Assembly (NCBI GenBank): GCA_049999805.1
Contig: JBNGIO010006191.1
Coordinates: 162,151-226,150 of the forward strand
DNA length: 64,000 bases
Reading direction: 5' to 3'
Source of the DNA: Folioceros fuciformis
Taxonomy: Eukaryota; Anthocerotophyta; Anthocerotopsida; Anthocerotales
Positions 32,839 to 44,457 of the stretch are shown one piece after another. Each line of letters opens with the position of its first letter. Position 1 is the stretch's first letter. The position numbers and the translations under genes are program-made. The notes beneath the pieces are model-generated. The model saw only the letters and a list, made by a program, of their open reading frames with translations, was not told where the DNA came from and did no database searches.

Positions 32839-35460
32839 TCACGGCCTACCTTTACAACTGCAACAACCAGCTGCAAATCGATGCACACGATACCCATCCC
32901 TTACAACAATGTCCCTCTTTTCGAGCCGTGACATGATCTCCGTGGAACTGTGACAGTCGCTGCACATGCGTAGATTCTTCGTTACCACCAGGGGTGTCCC
33001 ACTCGGAGTGTTCAACAGACCATACGCCAGAGCTAACTTCTCAGCATGCCCGCACAGCGCATCTTCCTTCTCCTTCTCAGACAGTGGCTTCAACACCAGC
33101 TTTGTGTGAGGCACGTGACCTCCTTCCTGCTTCAGACGTGCATTTGTGCTCTCTACCTTCACAGCAATATCGTCTCTTCTTTCTCCCACTGCAAATGTAT
33201 GTACCTGCTTCCTCACCTCAATGGTCGCCACTGCAGGTTTCTTGTTAGCTCCTGCTACCGTTCTCTGTGTTTCAATTCTGTCTGCATCGCTCCACCTACC
33301 TGAATCTGCATAGGCATTGGCCATGAGCACATACGCAGACGCCCTTTGAGGGTCCAGCCTAACAAGGCTTTCAAAACACCACCTTGCCCTCGCTACATCC
33401 CCATGACTTTTGCATGCATACAGCAGAGACATCAACCCCACGACATCACCTTGACTCTCGCATGATAATAGCATCTTCTCAGCATCATGTAAATGGCCCG
33501 CACGCCCAAGAAGATCAATCATACAATTGTGATGCTCAGTAGTAGGCTTGATGCCATGCTCTTCAGCCATGCCATCGAAGTACTTGCGACCCTCGTCCAC
33601 CAGGCCCTCATGACTGCATGCCACTAGAAGGCAAGTAAAAGTAGCAGCATCAGGCTGAATACCGGCGACTAACATTTCCTCAAAACAAGCCAGTGCCTTA
33701 TGACCTTCACCACAGGTACCATACCCAGATATCAGGGCGGTCCAGGTCACCACATTCTTGGTGTTCATGCTATCGAAAGCCTGGCGTGCATCTCCCAGTT
33801 CACCACATTTTGCATACATGTCCACCAGGCAGGTGCCCACCACTACGTTATCCAGCAGTCCTCTTTCAACAATCTGCGAATGCAGCTGTCTGCCCTTCTG
33901 TAAGGCGCCAGTGGTTGCACAGGCCTTCAGAAGGCAAGCAAAAATAACACTATCAGACAAAATGAGGCCCGCTTCTTCCATCTGTCCATACAGCAAAAGA
34001 GCCTCTCCTCCGCGTCCTTGCTGTGTATACCCATCAATCAGGGCCGTCCATGTCACCACGTCCTTTGTGGCCATGTTGTCAAAGGCGTGGCGTGCAGCTT
34101 CCAGTTCGCCACATTTTGCATACATGCCCACCAGGGAGTTCCCCACCACAGCGTTATGCAACAGCCCTTTTTCAACAATCTGTGAGTGGAGTTGCCTGCC
34201 CTTCTGCAAGGCACCAGTGCTTCCACAGGCCTTCAGGAGGCAAGCAAAAGTAACACGGTCAGCCAAAATAAGACCCACCTCCTCCATTTGTCCATACACC
34301 ACAAGAGCCTCTTGGCCGAGTCCTTGCTGTGCATACCCAGCAATCAGGGCATTCCATGTCACCACATCCTTTGAGGCCATGCTGTCAAAGACATGGCGTG
34401 CATCTTTCATTTTGCCACATTTTGCATACATATCCACCAGGCAGGTGCCAACGAACACGTCAGGAGGAATGCCACTGAGCAACACATCACCGTGCACTTT
34501 TCTCCCAGATTCCAAGTCGGCAGCAAATGCACAAGCTTGAAGGGCAGCTACAAAAACATGGGCATCCGCCTTCACTCCTGACCTACGCATCTCATGGTAC
34601 AACTGGACTGCCTCACTAGGTTTCCCATGTTTAGCATGGGCAGAGATGATAGAAGACCAGCTGAAAACATCTGCTTTGCCTACCCTGATGAACACATCCA
34701 TGGCCTCCTCTAGCCTGCCTCCACATGCATACATACGCAAGATATGATTCCCCACGTACGCAATCGACTCGTACCCAAGTTTGACCGTGAGATGATGAAC
34801 TCGTCGCCCCAAAACCAAATCCTTGTTCGCTGTACACAGTTTCAGCACAGTGCAACACAAAGACACGGAAATGGCAGAGCCTGTCTGCGCCAGAGATTCC
34901 AGGGCTCCTACGGCCTCAGACAGCCTCCTCTGCTGACAAAACAAGCTCACGGTTCCAGGCGTTACGACGCCGATTTCCGATCCTGCCCGCTTGCCAGGTT
35001 CAGGCTTAACCGGAGAGCCGGAGTTGGTAGGCGAGGCACCTTGAGCCGTGTCCATATTCAAGGAAACGAGCTTTTCATCAACCCAAGCTGGCTTGAACTC
35101 GCTGTTTAACCAGAGGACCTCCCCGGACCCCTTGCGCTGGAAGTCAGGCGAACGGGAGCTCTGCTTAACCCGTCTGTTGTCCCACCACATGGCAGGCTCC
35201 AGAAAGAATTGTTCCCACAAGTGCTCCTGCTCCTGGCAACGCCCGGCATCGCTGGGAAAACTGTCTCCACTCACCCATTTCCTCGGAGATGGGAGTGTTG
35301 GGCTCCTTACACTGCTGCATCTACAGCCTTCATTGTTTGCCATCAATTCACTCCCAACGGCGACGTGAGCGGGTCTCGGAGTTCCTACTAGGATCCCTCT
35401 GTACGTACACGAGCGGATTTGTTGGGTCCATGACTGATCCGGTTGCCACAGTGCGGCCAT
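32839..35460 (-). CDS. DYW-class PPR protein with an OSB-like PDF motif (PPR gene 2)
   Basis: Paralogue of PPR gene 1, 873 residues, probably an organellar C-to-U editing factor. The PDF-like motif is at about 81-127 (LWEQFFLEPAMWWDNRR, SPDFQRKGSGEVLWLNS). PPR repeats follow, then E motifs and a deaminase domain with HAEKLALAYG and CSDCHSS. Like gene 1 it ends CSCKGRP rather than DYW, and the DNA after Lys (aaag, gtaggc) resembles a splice donor. It lacks the three-fold 31-residue repeat of gene 1, but has its own near-identical pair of long modules (ACLLKAC..TGALQKGRQLHSQIVE) at about 405-605. The N-terminus starts abruptly (MAALWQPDQSWTQQ) without a clear targeting peptide, so an upstream exon may exist. 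Confidence 0.87.
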   Translation of the reverse strand: MAALWQPDQSWTQQIRSCTYRGILVGTPRPAHVAVGSELMANNEGCRCSSVRSPTLPSPRKWVSGDSFPSDAGRCQEQEHLWEQFFLEPAMWWDNRRVKQSSRSPDFQRKGSGEVLWLNSEFKPAWVDEKLVSLNMDTAQGASPTNSGSPVKPEPGKRAGSEIGVVTPGTVSLFCQQRRLSEAVGALESLAQTGSAISVSLCCTVLKLCTANKDLVLGRRVHHLTVKLGYESIAYVGNHILRMYACGGRLEEAMDVFIRVGKADVFSWSSIISAHAKHGKPSEAVQLYHEMRRSGVKADAHVFVAALQACAFAADLESGRKVHGDVLLSGIPPDVFVGTCLVDMYAKCGKMKDARHVFDSMASKDVVTWNALIAGYAQQGLGQEALVVYGQMEEVGLILADRVTFACLLKACGSTGALQKGRQLHSQIVEKGLLHNAVVGNSLVGMYAKCGELEAARHAFDNMATKDVVTWTALIDGYTQQGRGGEALLLYGQMEEAGLILSDSVIFACLLKACATTGALQKGRQLHSQIVERGLLDNVVVGTCLVDMYAKCGELGDARQAFDSMNTKNVVTWTALISGYGTCGEGHKALACFEEMLVAGIQPDAATFTCLLVACSHEGLVDEGRKYFDGMAEEHGIKPTTEHHNCMIDLLGRAGHLHDAEKMLLSCESQGDVVGLMSLLYACKSHGDVARARWCFESLVRLDPQRASAYVLMANAYADSGRWSDADRIETQRTVAGANKKPAVATIEVRKQVHTFAVGERRDDIAVKVESTNARLKQEGGHVPHTKLVLKPLSEKEKEDALCGHAEKLALAYGLLNTPSGTPLVVTKNLRMCSDCHSSTEIMSRLEKRDIVVRDGYRVHRFAAGCCSCKGRP

Positions 35461-36229
35461 CGTTCAGAAACCCCTGTTCGGAGATGATTACGGCAGGGGT
35501 CTTGGGTGGTATCCTGAATCACAACGCCACCCGCAAAGACAGGACTGGGCACTGTTTTCCATTGCTTACCTACCAGAACAAAACAGACGTTTTGGTTTCC
35601 AAAGTTTGTGCATGTGCATGTGCAGGTCATAACCCATGGCATGCCCTTCCTCTCCCCTCACCCCCTCTCTCCTCTTTTCGGGAGTAGGATGCTGCGACCG
35701 GCAAACGCAACCCATGGCTACATTCGCCCTTTGCCCTGGATGGAGATGTGACTTCAACGTGCTGCAGACCACAATTGTTCCTTTACTTCGCAATCTTCAT
35801 TTCAAATCTTCAGAGCTTAAGGATTTTGAGTATGTTAGAAAAGTATGGACTAGCCTTTATTGAGAGAAAATAAGAGTACTCACCATGATCATACAACTCA
35901 TATTCTATGTGTCTAACAAAATTGAGTGAGTGTGATCCACCAAGGAAACAAAACTTCAAGAGGACACATTAACAAGCTGAAGAACTTGGTGATTTAATAA
36001 ACGTAATAGATCATCCAAAAAAAAGATCATGAATATTTAGTTGGTTTTGAGGAGGGTGGTAGGAAAAGATCGTGGTGTTGTTGAGTTTCTTACCATCCAC
36101 CTACAAGCCATTTGTGTTGGTTTTGAGGCCAGAGATAGGAAAAGATCATCATGGTGTTGTTGAGTATCTCCACCTACAAGCAATTTGTGTCCATTTTGAG
36201 GACATTTTGTAAGAGTGCCTCCAATCATT
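35461..36229. other. Upstream flank of PPR gene 2
   Basis: No gene recognised. The sequence turns AT-rich after about 35850. A phrase of about 50 bp (ttggttttgaggagggtggt, related to ttggttttgaggccagagat) is imperfectly repeated at 36040-36180. Confidence 0.4.
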
Positions 36230-36525
36230 ACTTGCAGACTAGCAACCAAGCACTAAACTAGCAGACTAGACTAGCAACAAAGCATTCGACTGGTAGACTA
36301 GCAACCAAGCACTAGACTAGCAGACTAGCAACAAAACATTCGACTAGTAGACTAGCAACCAAGCACTAGACTAACAGACTAGCAACAAAACATCCAACTA
36401 GTAGACTAGCAACCAAGCACTAGACTAGCAGATTAGCAACAAAACATCCGACTAGTAGACTAGCAACCAAGCATCAAACTAGTAGACTAGCAACCAAGCA
36501 TTAGACTAGCAACAAAAGATCAGAT
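36230..36525. repeat. 54-bp tandem array
   Basis: About five copies, some shortened, of a unit running actagcaaccaagcactaga, ctagcagactagcaac, aaaacatccgactagtag. Successive units differ by a few substitutions; the last two lack the middle part. Confidence 0.9.
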
Positions 36526-36596
36526 AGTTGGATTTTGTTTACAAGAGGAGGTGAAGAATTCTTCCAAGAAAAAGGACCACGACAACTCGGTGCTAG

Positions 36597-36757
36597 TTTT
36601 CAAAATGGGGAACTACAAGGAAGACCTATAAAAAGCACAAGAGAGAGCCTCAAAATGGAGAAAACTACAAGGAAGGCATATGAAAAACACAAGACAGAGC
36701 ATCAAAATGGAGAAAACTACAAGGAAGGCCCATAAAAAACACAAGAAAGAGCCTCAC
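36597..36757. repeat. About 52-bp tandem repeat, three copies
   Basis: Units contain caaaatggagaaaactacaa, ggaaggc and a run ending in acacaagaaagagc, at about 36597, 36648 and 36700. Most of the array is open in one frame (36535-36735), read here as chance. Confidence 0.85.
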
Positions 36758-36962
36758 AGTTCTCCCTTATGTTTTTTTGCTTTTTTTTTTGCAAAGAATA
36801 CCTATTCGTCATTGTCTCCTTTTCAGGAAAAAAATTTCCCCTCCTCTTGCAACTTCAATGTTGCTTGCAAAGCTTCTTGCTTATGCACATTGCTACTATC
36901 GTCTTAAAGGCCAACACAAATTGAATATTGCTATCGTTGTCTAAAGGCCAATACAAATTGCT

Positions 36963-37113
36963 TGTATGTTTAAGCTACTTAACAACACCACAATGTATGG
37001 TTAAGCTACTTAACAACACCACAATATATGTTTAAGCTACTTAACAACACCATAATGTATGTTTAAGCTACTTAACAATACCACAATGTATGTTTAAGCT
37101 ACTTAACAACACC
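36963..37113. repeat. 31-bp tandem array, five copies
   Basis: Unit gtatgtttaagctacttaac plus aacaccacaat, five times with one or two substitutions per copy. Confidence 0.92.
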
Positions 37114-37729
37114 ACAATGAGCTTTCCTTCAAAACGTCTGAAGACCGCTACCTTCTTTAGCAAACCATACAAGTCAAAGCGAGAGCTTATATGAATCATG
37201 GTTGGACAAACCAAACCAGGTCAAAGCAAAAGCAAATAAGGTTACAAGCAAAAACTTCATAGCATATCATTTAGCATTACATAGTATATATCATTTAGCA
37301 TTACTAAAGATGGAGCAAGCCCAAGTCAAGGCTGAACAACTAACCATGCAACGACCTTTGGAAATGCATTTTTTCAAAAAAGGATAAAGAGATTCTTAAT
37401 TTGTTGAAGTTTACTTATTTCATTGCTAAGAAGAATTTAAGTTTCCATATGTACGAGCATCTTTGTGAATTCATGGGGGCTATTGGAGTGGAAGGCATAT
37501 TTTACAGATAGTGCTTGCAAGGAACATGTAGTTCTTATAGCCAATTTTTTACTCAACGAACAAAAGAAGAAAAGAAGAGGTTGTGTGCAAGTCCATGGTA
37601 TAGCCAATTTTTTACTCAACGAACAAAAGAAGAGGTTGTGTGCAAGTCCATGGTATGGGATACTCATAGATGAGGATGATACACAATATGTACAAAGTTG
37701 ATAGGGTGAGTATGAGAAGTAGAAAGCTT

Positions 37730-38385
37730 TTCTTTTTTAATAAAAGCTTGAAAACAACTCATGAAGTTTATAAGGGTTTTCTAATATTTGACTATTTTGA
37801 AAGCGATATAAGTTCTTGTATTACTAGTGCTAACAATATGCTTTAGCTTGTGGATATAGTGAATAATAAGTTTCCTGATCTTTTTGTCTTGCATGCTTGT
37901 TATCTATTCAGTCCTAAACCTAAATTTTATTTTGAAGATATAAATGAACATATACAGTTTGTTAGAGGTATTGTTAAAAAAGTTTGGAACTAACTCTTTG
38001 AATGCAAATCCTAATGTTGTTGACTCTTTTGTGGTTGATGAGGTGTGTCAAGTTGAGTTGCTAACATTTGTAACCATCTTAAAGTCTTCTTGTGTTGGAT
38101 TGAGTATATTAATAGCTTACAAAATATACTCAACAACTGGGGAGTGGATAGTACTAACACCCTTATGTCTTTGGGAATTATGTTTGGTCATACCTTGTAG
38201 TTCTGGTATATGGGAGTGGGGATTTTCTAAACAAAACTTTGTGCTGAATAAGGGGAGACGAGAACTAATCTTAATATTCGGACCTTCGATGCATTGATGA
38301 GTATATCCATTAATGGTCCTCTTGTTAAGGAAATAGATTGGAAAGGTATTTTTAACGCCCGGAAAAACCAGCCCCATGATAGAAT
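37730..38385 (+). pseudogene. Possible hAT-like transposase relic
   Basis: Broken frames on the plus strand read YKGFLIFDYFESDISSC, then VNNKFPDLFVLHACYLFSP and, at about 38276-38345, FDALMSISINGPLVKEIDW. The last phrase resembles the C-terminal ISINGP-type block of hAT-like (ZNF862/DUF4371-related) transposase-derived proteins. Stops and frame changes show it is not functional. The family call is tentative; terminal inverted repeats were not found. Confidence 0.35.
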
Positions 38386-39648
38386 ATATTAGACATTTAT
38401 ATTTATATTTATATTATATTAGTCTTTCTAAATATTTATTTCATATTTATTATATTTAGTAACCAAGGGCCGCAAAAAGGCACGGTCCCTGCTGGGTCTG
38501 GGACCGAGCGTAGCCAGGCAAGGCGGTCCCGGGGACTGAGATAAAACTCCGTCAAAATGACACCCTGCTGCACAGCCGCAGCGCACACGGCCATCCCTGT
38601 GACGCCTCATCCACACGGCCGCTTGCAAGCTCTACCTGCCGCGAGTGAGCGACATCAGACCTAGAATTCTCGCCACCGGGGCGATCGCATCCAATGCGGA
38701 GTAGACCTAATGCAGGAGCGCGGAACAGCAACAGCAACAGTCTGTTTACTCACTGCTCCGCTTCCTTCACCTTACAGCCTTACAACTCTTTGCGCACACC
38801 GTGGCTTAGCCACAACGTGACTCACACGACGTGGCCATAGCCGGAGTACTTGTTCGAGGTATCCTCGCCAATTCACGTTGTCAGACTAAATGAAAGCTCA
38901 CCAGCTGTCAGTACTGAGAATATGGGAGAGAAGTGCCACCAGGCCCGTACATCCCAAGTTGCACTTGCAAACTCGCTTGAGGAATTCCCTTTGCCCCCTG
39001 GAATGCATGCACATCTGCGTCAAAGGACGACTTTTCACCAACTGTGGACCTGACCAACAGCGTGAGGCCACACATTCCCCGTCATCCACAACAGTGAAGG
39101 ATGGGGATCAAGGTGGGGTCATCGAATCGTTGGCCTGCGCTATCATATCAAGCAGGCAGCACTCGTTCTTTAAATTCCAAGTTCATCATTCACAATAGTC
39201 ACAATAGTATCTACTGATATCTGCATGTAAAATACTTCTACTAGAAAAATTAAAACTATAAAGCTATTCTACCCTTCCTGTCTTCGACAGCATGCAGAAC
39301 AAGTGTTTAGCAGGGTGCATCCCCGGCATGAGACAGACTCCATTGCTATCCAAAGTGATCCTCTACTTTCAACACCGGCAAATTCCCCAAAAAGCTGGGC
39401 AACCCAGACATCCGTCCAAGCACAAAGGATTACAAGTTGACATCGCCGCCGACACGGAAGAGAATGATGGCGGTATTCATAGCCTGGCAATCAAATGGTA
39501 GTACTGTACATATATGCTCGGAGAAGGACGCTTTCAATGCCAGTCGGAGTGACTCTTCCAAACATATAACTACTACCAGGGATCAATCCCCTCTTCCATG
39601 GGAGAGGAGCCAGTCGGCTACCTTTCAAGCGGGTATACATGGTACAGA
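38386..39648. other. Mixed spacer before eIF6
   Basis: At 38394-38420 there is a short (atttat)n run. From about 38460 to 39120 the sequence becomes GC-rich with no recognisable gene; open frames at 38428-38737 (minus) and 38850-39198 (plus) resemble nothing known to me. 39200-39648 probably includes the 3' UTR of eIF6. Confidence 0.4.
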
Positions 39649-41190
39649 TTATGTCATGCTATCAATGAGGGAGGCGCGCATCTCATTTACAATGGCAGAT
39701 GGTTGAGCTTCCCTCAGCTTGAAGACGCTCTCCACCACAGAGATTTCGGTGGCTGTTGTGTCTGAGCCACAGAAAGCGGTCCAATCGTTGGCAATGAGGC
39801 CGGCACCAATAACCTCGCTGCCTCGGTTGACGGTTCCCGCCACCAAGGGTACTTGCAACAAGGTTGACAACTCGTCCAGGTCCTCGATTGATGTGTGAGG
39901 ATGCACCTGTGTTTCAAGTTCGATCACATACATCACCCCTCTTCATTACCGTCCACTAGCGAAGCAATTTCTCTCCCTCTCCCTCTCATGTCCAGTCATA
40001 AAAACAGAACTCACCAGCCCTCCCCTGTTGGAGATCACGCAATAGCTACCGACAAGAATGTTCCCAGCCACTGTCTGACGGAAAACCTCCACACCGAGAA
40101 CATCTGCTAACAGCTCCTCAGTTTCCTGCAGGGGCATATGGGAAATATCAGCGAATGTCTTTCAGGATCCATCAATCCACGCAAACGTGGACAGGCCTCT
40201 GAAAAGCAAGCACAACTGATTACGAAGGCTCTACTTCAGGAATGTCGATGCTCAGGGAATACAAACTGATGATATAGCACAGCCAAGTTAGCAGTAGCTG
40301 AACTTGTCGCTGGATTAGGAGTTCATCATTGCATCCACACCACAACATGAGGTAGCCACTACGCTGACATAAAACAAGGCTGCCCCTGAACTATCTGGAA
40401 CTTACCCGGTCCAAGTCTGTATGGATTAAAGCAACATAGTCATTGCAAGTGACATTGTTCCCAAGGGCACAAAGCCTTTCATCCACTCTTTGAACAACCA
40501 CACTGTCAGGAAGGCAATTCCTCACGTGTAATAACTCTGCAATCGACAACCAACAAATGTCCAGGAGTTACATTAAACCCCTCCACGACTCCACACACGC
40601 AACACAAGCGTAGCAGGTACGCACCTTGATCAGTGGTCGAGTTGGGTACCAATAGGCCATTCTTGTTGCCTGCGAAGCAACAGAAAAACAACACAGATAA
40701 TGTCAGATCCTACAAATAGCTGAAAGAAGCATACATCTTCCATTCAACTAACCTGTGCACATGCGGCCAATTATTCTTGACCCTGCAATAGAAGTTTTCA
40801 CCACAGGTATGACGTCTGCGAGCTCCGCCTCGAAGGTACTGGACAAAGTAAAACTCCAACGGCGTCAGTACAACCCCGCATGCCAAAACGTGAGCCAGTC
40901 TGCAGATACTCTACCCCTGCTCGTACCTGTAGAAATTCTCAGACCCTCCAATTGCAACTAGACAGTACGCGTTGGTGAGCTTTGAAAAGACCCCAATGTC
41001 ACTGCTATTCTCAAACTGCAGACCTGCAGCAGCCGCAACCGCACTAACTCAGGATCACAGCGTTCTACAAGGGAAATCGGGTCGTGCAAAAATGACAACC
41101 TATGACTCAATTTCAGTTTGGTACTCCAAATCCTGCCTCAGCATTCAAGACGCCACACTCGGGTGTTTGCGCAGTCTTACGGGTCGCCAT
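39649..41190 (-). CDS. EIF6: Eukaryotic translation initiation factor 6 (eIF6), seven coding exons
   Basis: Anti-association factor that binds the 60S subunit at L23/uL14 and is needed for 60S maturation in the nucleolus. Coding exons, 5' to 3': 41190-41181, 41023-40927, 40838-40753, 40669-40625, 40536-40406, 40125-40015, 39906-39649. All junctions are GT..AG and the phases close to exactly 245 residues, the standard eIF6 length. The first coding exon is only 10 bp (ATG GCG ACC C), completing Arg in MATR across the intron. Landmarks: [92 protein letters not shown] and [18 protein letters not shown]. It is transcribed away from the TPR gene at 41683. Confidence 0.96.
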
Positions 41191-41682
41191 GCTGGAAACA
41201 GATTAAGAGACGTTGCTCTAGCCGTCGAGAAAAGACTTGCCGCTGCTCACAGTCCTTCTCGTATGCTAGACAACAAATAGCAGGAATATCCACGGAGTTC
41301 ACTCAGCGCCCGTATCCCTCCTAGACAGCCTTGGATCCCTCGAGTAATGCGGCAGCGACTGCTACAGCACGTGAAAGAACAGCCGCTCCCCGGTCTTCCG
41401 ATAACGCCGCAACGCGATTTCCACTTTCGCAGAGATTCTGCTTCCACAATATGGTCCGTGAAGGCCGGTTTATGGTGCGTTAGGGCTGCCGTGCCCCTTA
41501 CTCCTTGTGCAATTCTGTGCCACTTTCATCGTTCTGTGTATAATGGAACGATTTTCACACTAGTTACAGGGCTACCGTTTTCAGGGTTTGGATGAAGAAG
41601 CAGGCAGCAAGCCATCATTGGAAGTTGCCGAATGTGAAGATTCCCAACCTGGCTCACAAGGAAAGTACACTCGCAATGCGGG
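41191..41682. promoter_or_regulatory. Divergent intergenic region between eIF6 and the TPR gene
   Basis: Only 492 bp separate the two start codons, so both 5' UTRs and promoters must lie here; a shared bidirectional promoter is likely by position. No clear TATA box is seen on either strand, which fits housekeeping genes. Confidence 0.5.
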
Positions 41683-43949
41683 ATGGCCAGCTCCGGTAGA
41701 ATTGCTCTGAGGCGACTATATACTGTGGAGAAGGCCATCAGACGCTCCTCCAGGTTGTCTTGTTCGCTAGAACATCTGAGGAACGATACTCTTTGCGGCG
41801 GGGCATTGTCTGCAGAGACCAGTTCAGCCCGGTGGCCCTCATGTAGTAACAGGACCAACTGGAATGATTCTGGTATTGCAACAGGCAGGTGGAAGGGAGC
41901 CGGCGCACATGATGTGAGTTCTGGTTTTAAGCCGGCATATGTTGAGAAGGGTGTGGATGGCCCCCGTACACCCGTGGCTCGAGGTTGGGGAATTGGATCT
42001 GGGAGAAATTTCTTCCGCGAGGTTGAAAGGCAGACAGATGCCTCCGCTTTCAGCTCCCCTGTAGGAGGCAAGCCGGAAAATGTTGGAGTTGATGAGGAAG
42101 CCTCGACTTCTGGCGATGGCACGAATACAGGGTCGGGAGCCTTTCAGATTTCAGAATTGGAAAGCATGTTGAAGCAATTGTTGGAGGAGCAGTCACCAGA
42201 CAATTTCAAGATCGCCATGATTTCTTTAAGGCTGGGCCAGGAATACGAAGCGAGAGGCGCTGCCCCTGACAAGGTTCTAGAGTTTGCAAACCGAGCACTG
42301 AATACCTTTGAAGCTGAGGATGAAGATTCGGTGGAAGTTGGAATGTGCCTGCATTTGATTGCCGCGGTGTACCACAAGATGGGCAAGCACGATCGGTGCC
42401 TTACGTACCTGTCTAGAGCACAAAAGATTTTGGAGAGCAAGCACTCTAGCGAGTATAGTGCACTGAAATTTGCCGTCTACTTTCTGTTCGGCAACGCCTT
42501 GACTGCTAAAGGTATGTTTGAGGAGGCCCTGTCTAACTACTGCATCGGGGTTTCGATTCAGGAAACCATATTGGAGGCTGGACACCCTCAACTGGGAGGT
42601 ACCTTCAGGCATCTGGCCCAGGCTTATGCGCAGGTCATGCAATTTAAAGAGGCTATTGAGTATGCCAACAGGGCTTTGAATATTCATGTGAAGAATCATG
42701 GTCCGGGTTCCATGGAGGAGGCAGCTGATCGTCGCCTACTGTCTGCACTTCACGGAGCCACACAAGACTACGACACAGCTCTGGATCATCAGAAACGTGT
42801 GCAGGATATCTTGAGGGCCAATAATTACGGTCCAGAGAAGGGCTACACCGACATCGCTGTTGCTGATCTGCAATTCAACCTCGGCAAGTAAGGATCCGTG
42901 TGAAAGTCATGAGTGGCAAACTTTGTTCAGATGCTATTTCATGCTTTTGTCCCTGTGAAATTAACTTCCTTCGATTTGTGCTCAGGTATGATGATGTGAT
43001 TTCTTCTTTGACCGCTGCGCTATCTGAATTGGTGCCTGGTAGTCTGGTTCATTCTTTAGCTTCTGTCTCCTTGGCCAAAGCTTATGTCCGGAAGAGAAGG
43101 AAAGAGGAAGCAAAGGAGCTGTGCGACAGGGCAGTTTCTAGTTTCGCTGAGCTTGGAGATTTGGACCATGATGGAATGATTGGTGTTGCACAAGGCTTCT
43201 CTGAGCTGGCTGCTATATATGAGATGATGGATGAGCCCAATGAGGCACTTGAGGCTTTAAAGCAGTCACTTAGTCTGTCTGAAAGGGTTCCGGGCCAGAT
43301 CCATGCGGTGGCTGGTACCCAGGCCCAAATTGGAATGCTTCTTCTTTTTATTGGGAAAGTTGACGAAGCTCTTCCGTATATGCAAGGAGCTGCAGCAAAG
43401 CTTAGGGAGAGCTTGGGCCAAAATCATCATGCTCTTGCCCTGGTTCTTAATCAGCTAGGGGTTGCCAACACAGAGTTGGAAAGAGTTGATGTGGCTGTGG
43501 GGCACTTCGAAGAATCCAAAGATATTTTGCTCAATGCTTACGGTCCGGACCACGATGATACTCTCGCCGTCTTTCAGAATCTTGTTGGTGCTTACAGCGT
43601 TCTTGAAAGGTACGCGGTGGCTCTGCATGGGTACCTGTGTTTGTTGGTGATATTCAATGTTGTGAAGGTCATCTGGCCATACGTACACGTATAGAGAATT
43701 TTTGTGGTAACATCTATGGGATACTCACGTCATGGGGTGATTGTGTGCAGGTGGGACAAGGCCTTAGAATGCCAACAACATATAGTCACGGAGTGGACCA
43801 AGCTCGGCCAGGAGGCATCGTCGACGTTTAGAGAAGCTGTGGAGAATCTAGAGGGGCTACAGGAAAAAGTTGGACAGCTCTGTACCCCGTATAGCTCTCA
43901 GGCTACCGAAGAGCGTCGGGCGCCGCAAACTACTTCTGCGAGATCGTGA
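41683..43949 (+). CDS. Kinesin-light-chain-like TPR protein, three exons
   Basis: A 675-residue protein of tetratricopeptide repeats of the kinesin light chain type. Exons: 41683-42887, 42986-43609, 43751-43949; junction phases agree (donors gtaagg, gtacgc; acceptors ctcag, tgcag). The N-terminal 40 residues are Arg/Ser-rich with few acidic residues (MASSGRIALRRLYTVEKAIR), suggesting an organellar signal. Residues about 40-150 are low-complexity. TPRs of about 42 residues run from about 165 to 620, for example LRLGQEYEARG, HLIAAVYHKMGKHD, RHLAQAYAQVMQFKEAIEYA, LGVANTELERVDVAVGHFEE and YGPDHDDTLAVFQNLVGAYS. The C-terminal about 50 residues are predicted helical. Plants have cytoskeletal KLCR proteins and plastid or mitochondrial relatives; this one looks more like the latter, but that is inference. 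Confidence 0.85.
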
Positions 43950-44457
43950 GCAATGAATCATTAACGATTCTGATAGCATCTAGCAGGCAGGCGGGGATAA
44001 CGGTAGTCCCGATTCCGCATGCGAACCTGAGACGAGTCTCTCGTGAGGGATCAACCCTACGTCATCTTGAAAACGAATTTGAGGGGTCCAGTCAGGTCGC
44101 GCATTCTCACATTGCTTGCGCACGTACTTGGTGGAAACACAACTTGAGAAAAAGAATTTGTCGCGCGTCCGATGCGGCACAGGCAAAAGGTACCTACTTT
44201 GAACTTTATTTTAAACGCGTCCCAGTTTCCAACAACTGGAGCGAGTATATACTCGCCTAAGTTGATTACACTCACCAAAATTGATATCCAAAATTGATAT
44301 TAATGAAGAACACATGACTAAACGTTGGCCACTCCAGGCAGTGGAATATTCATGGTTCCTGCCATCGTTTTGGCCTTTAATACGTCTTAGGTGTGCAACA
44401 GCTTAGCTTAGCTTACAACAACAATCATCTGAAAATGATTTTAGTTACATAACAATC

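Noticed and set aside
36230-36525. CRISPR-like array
   Set aside because: The 54-bp units are contiguous, without unique spacers, and the window is plant nuclear DNA.
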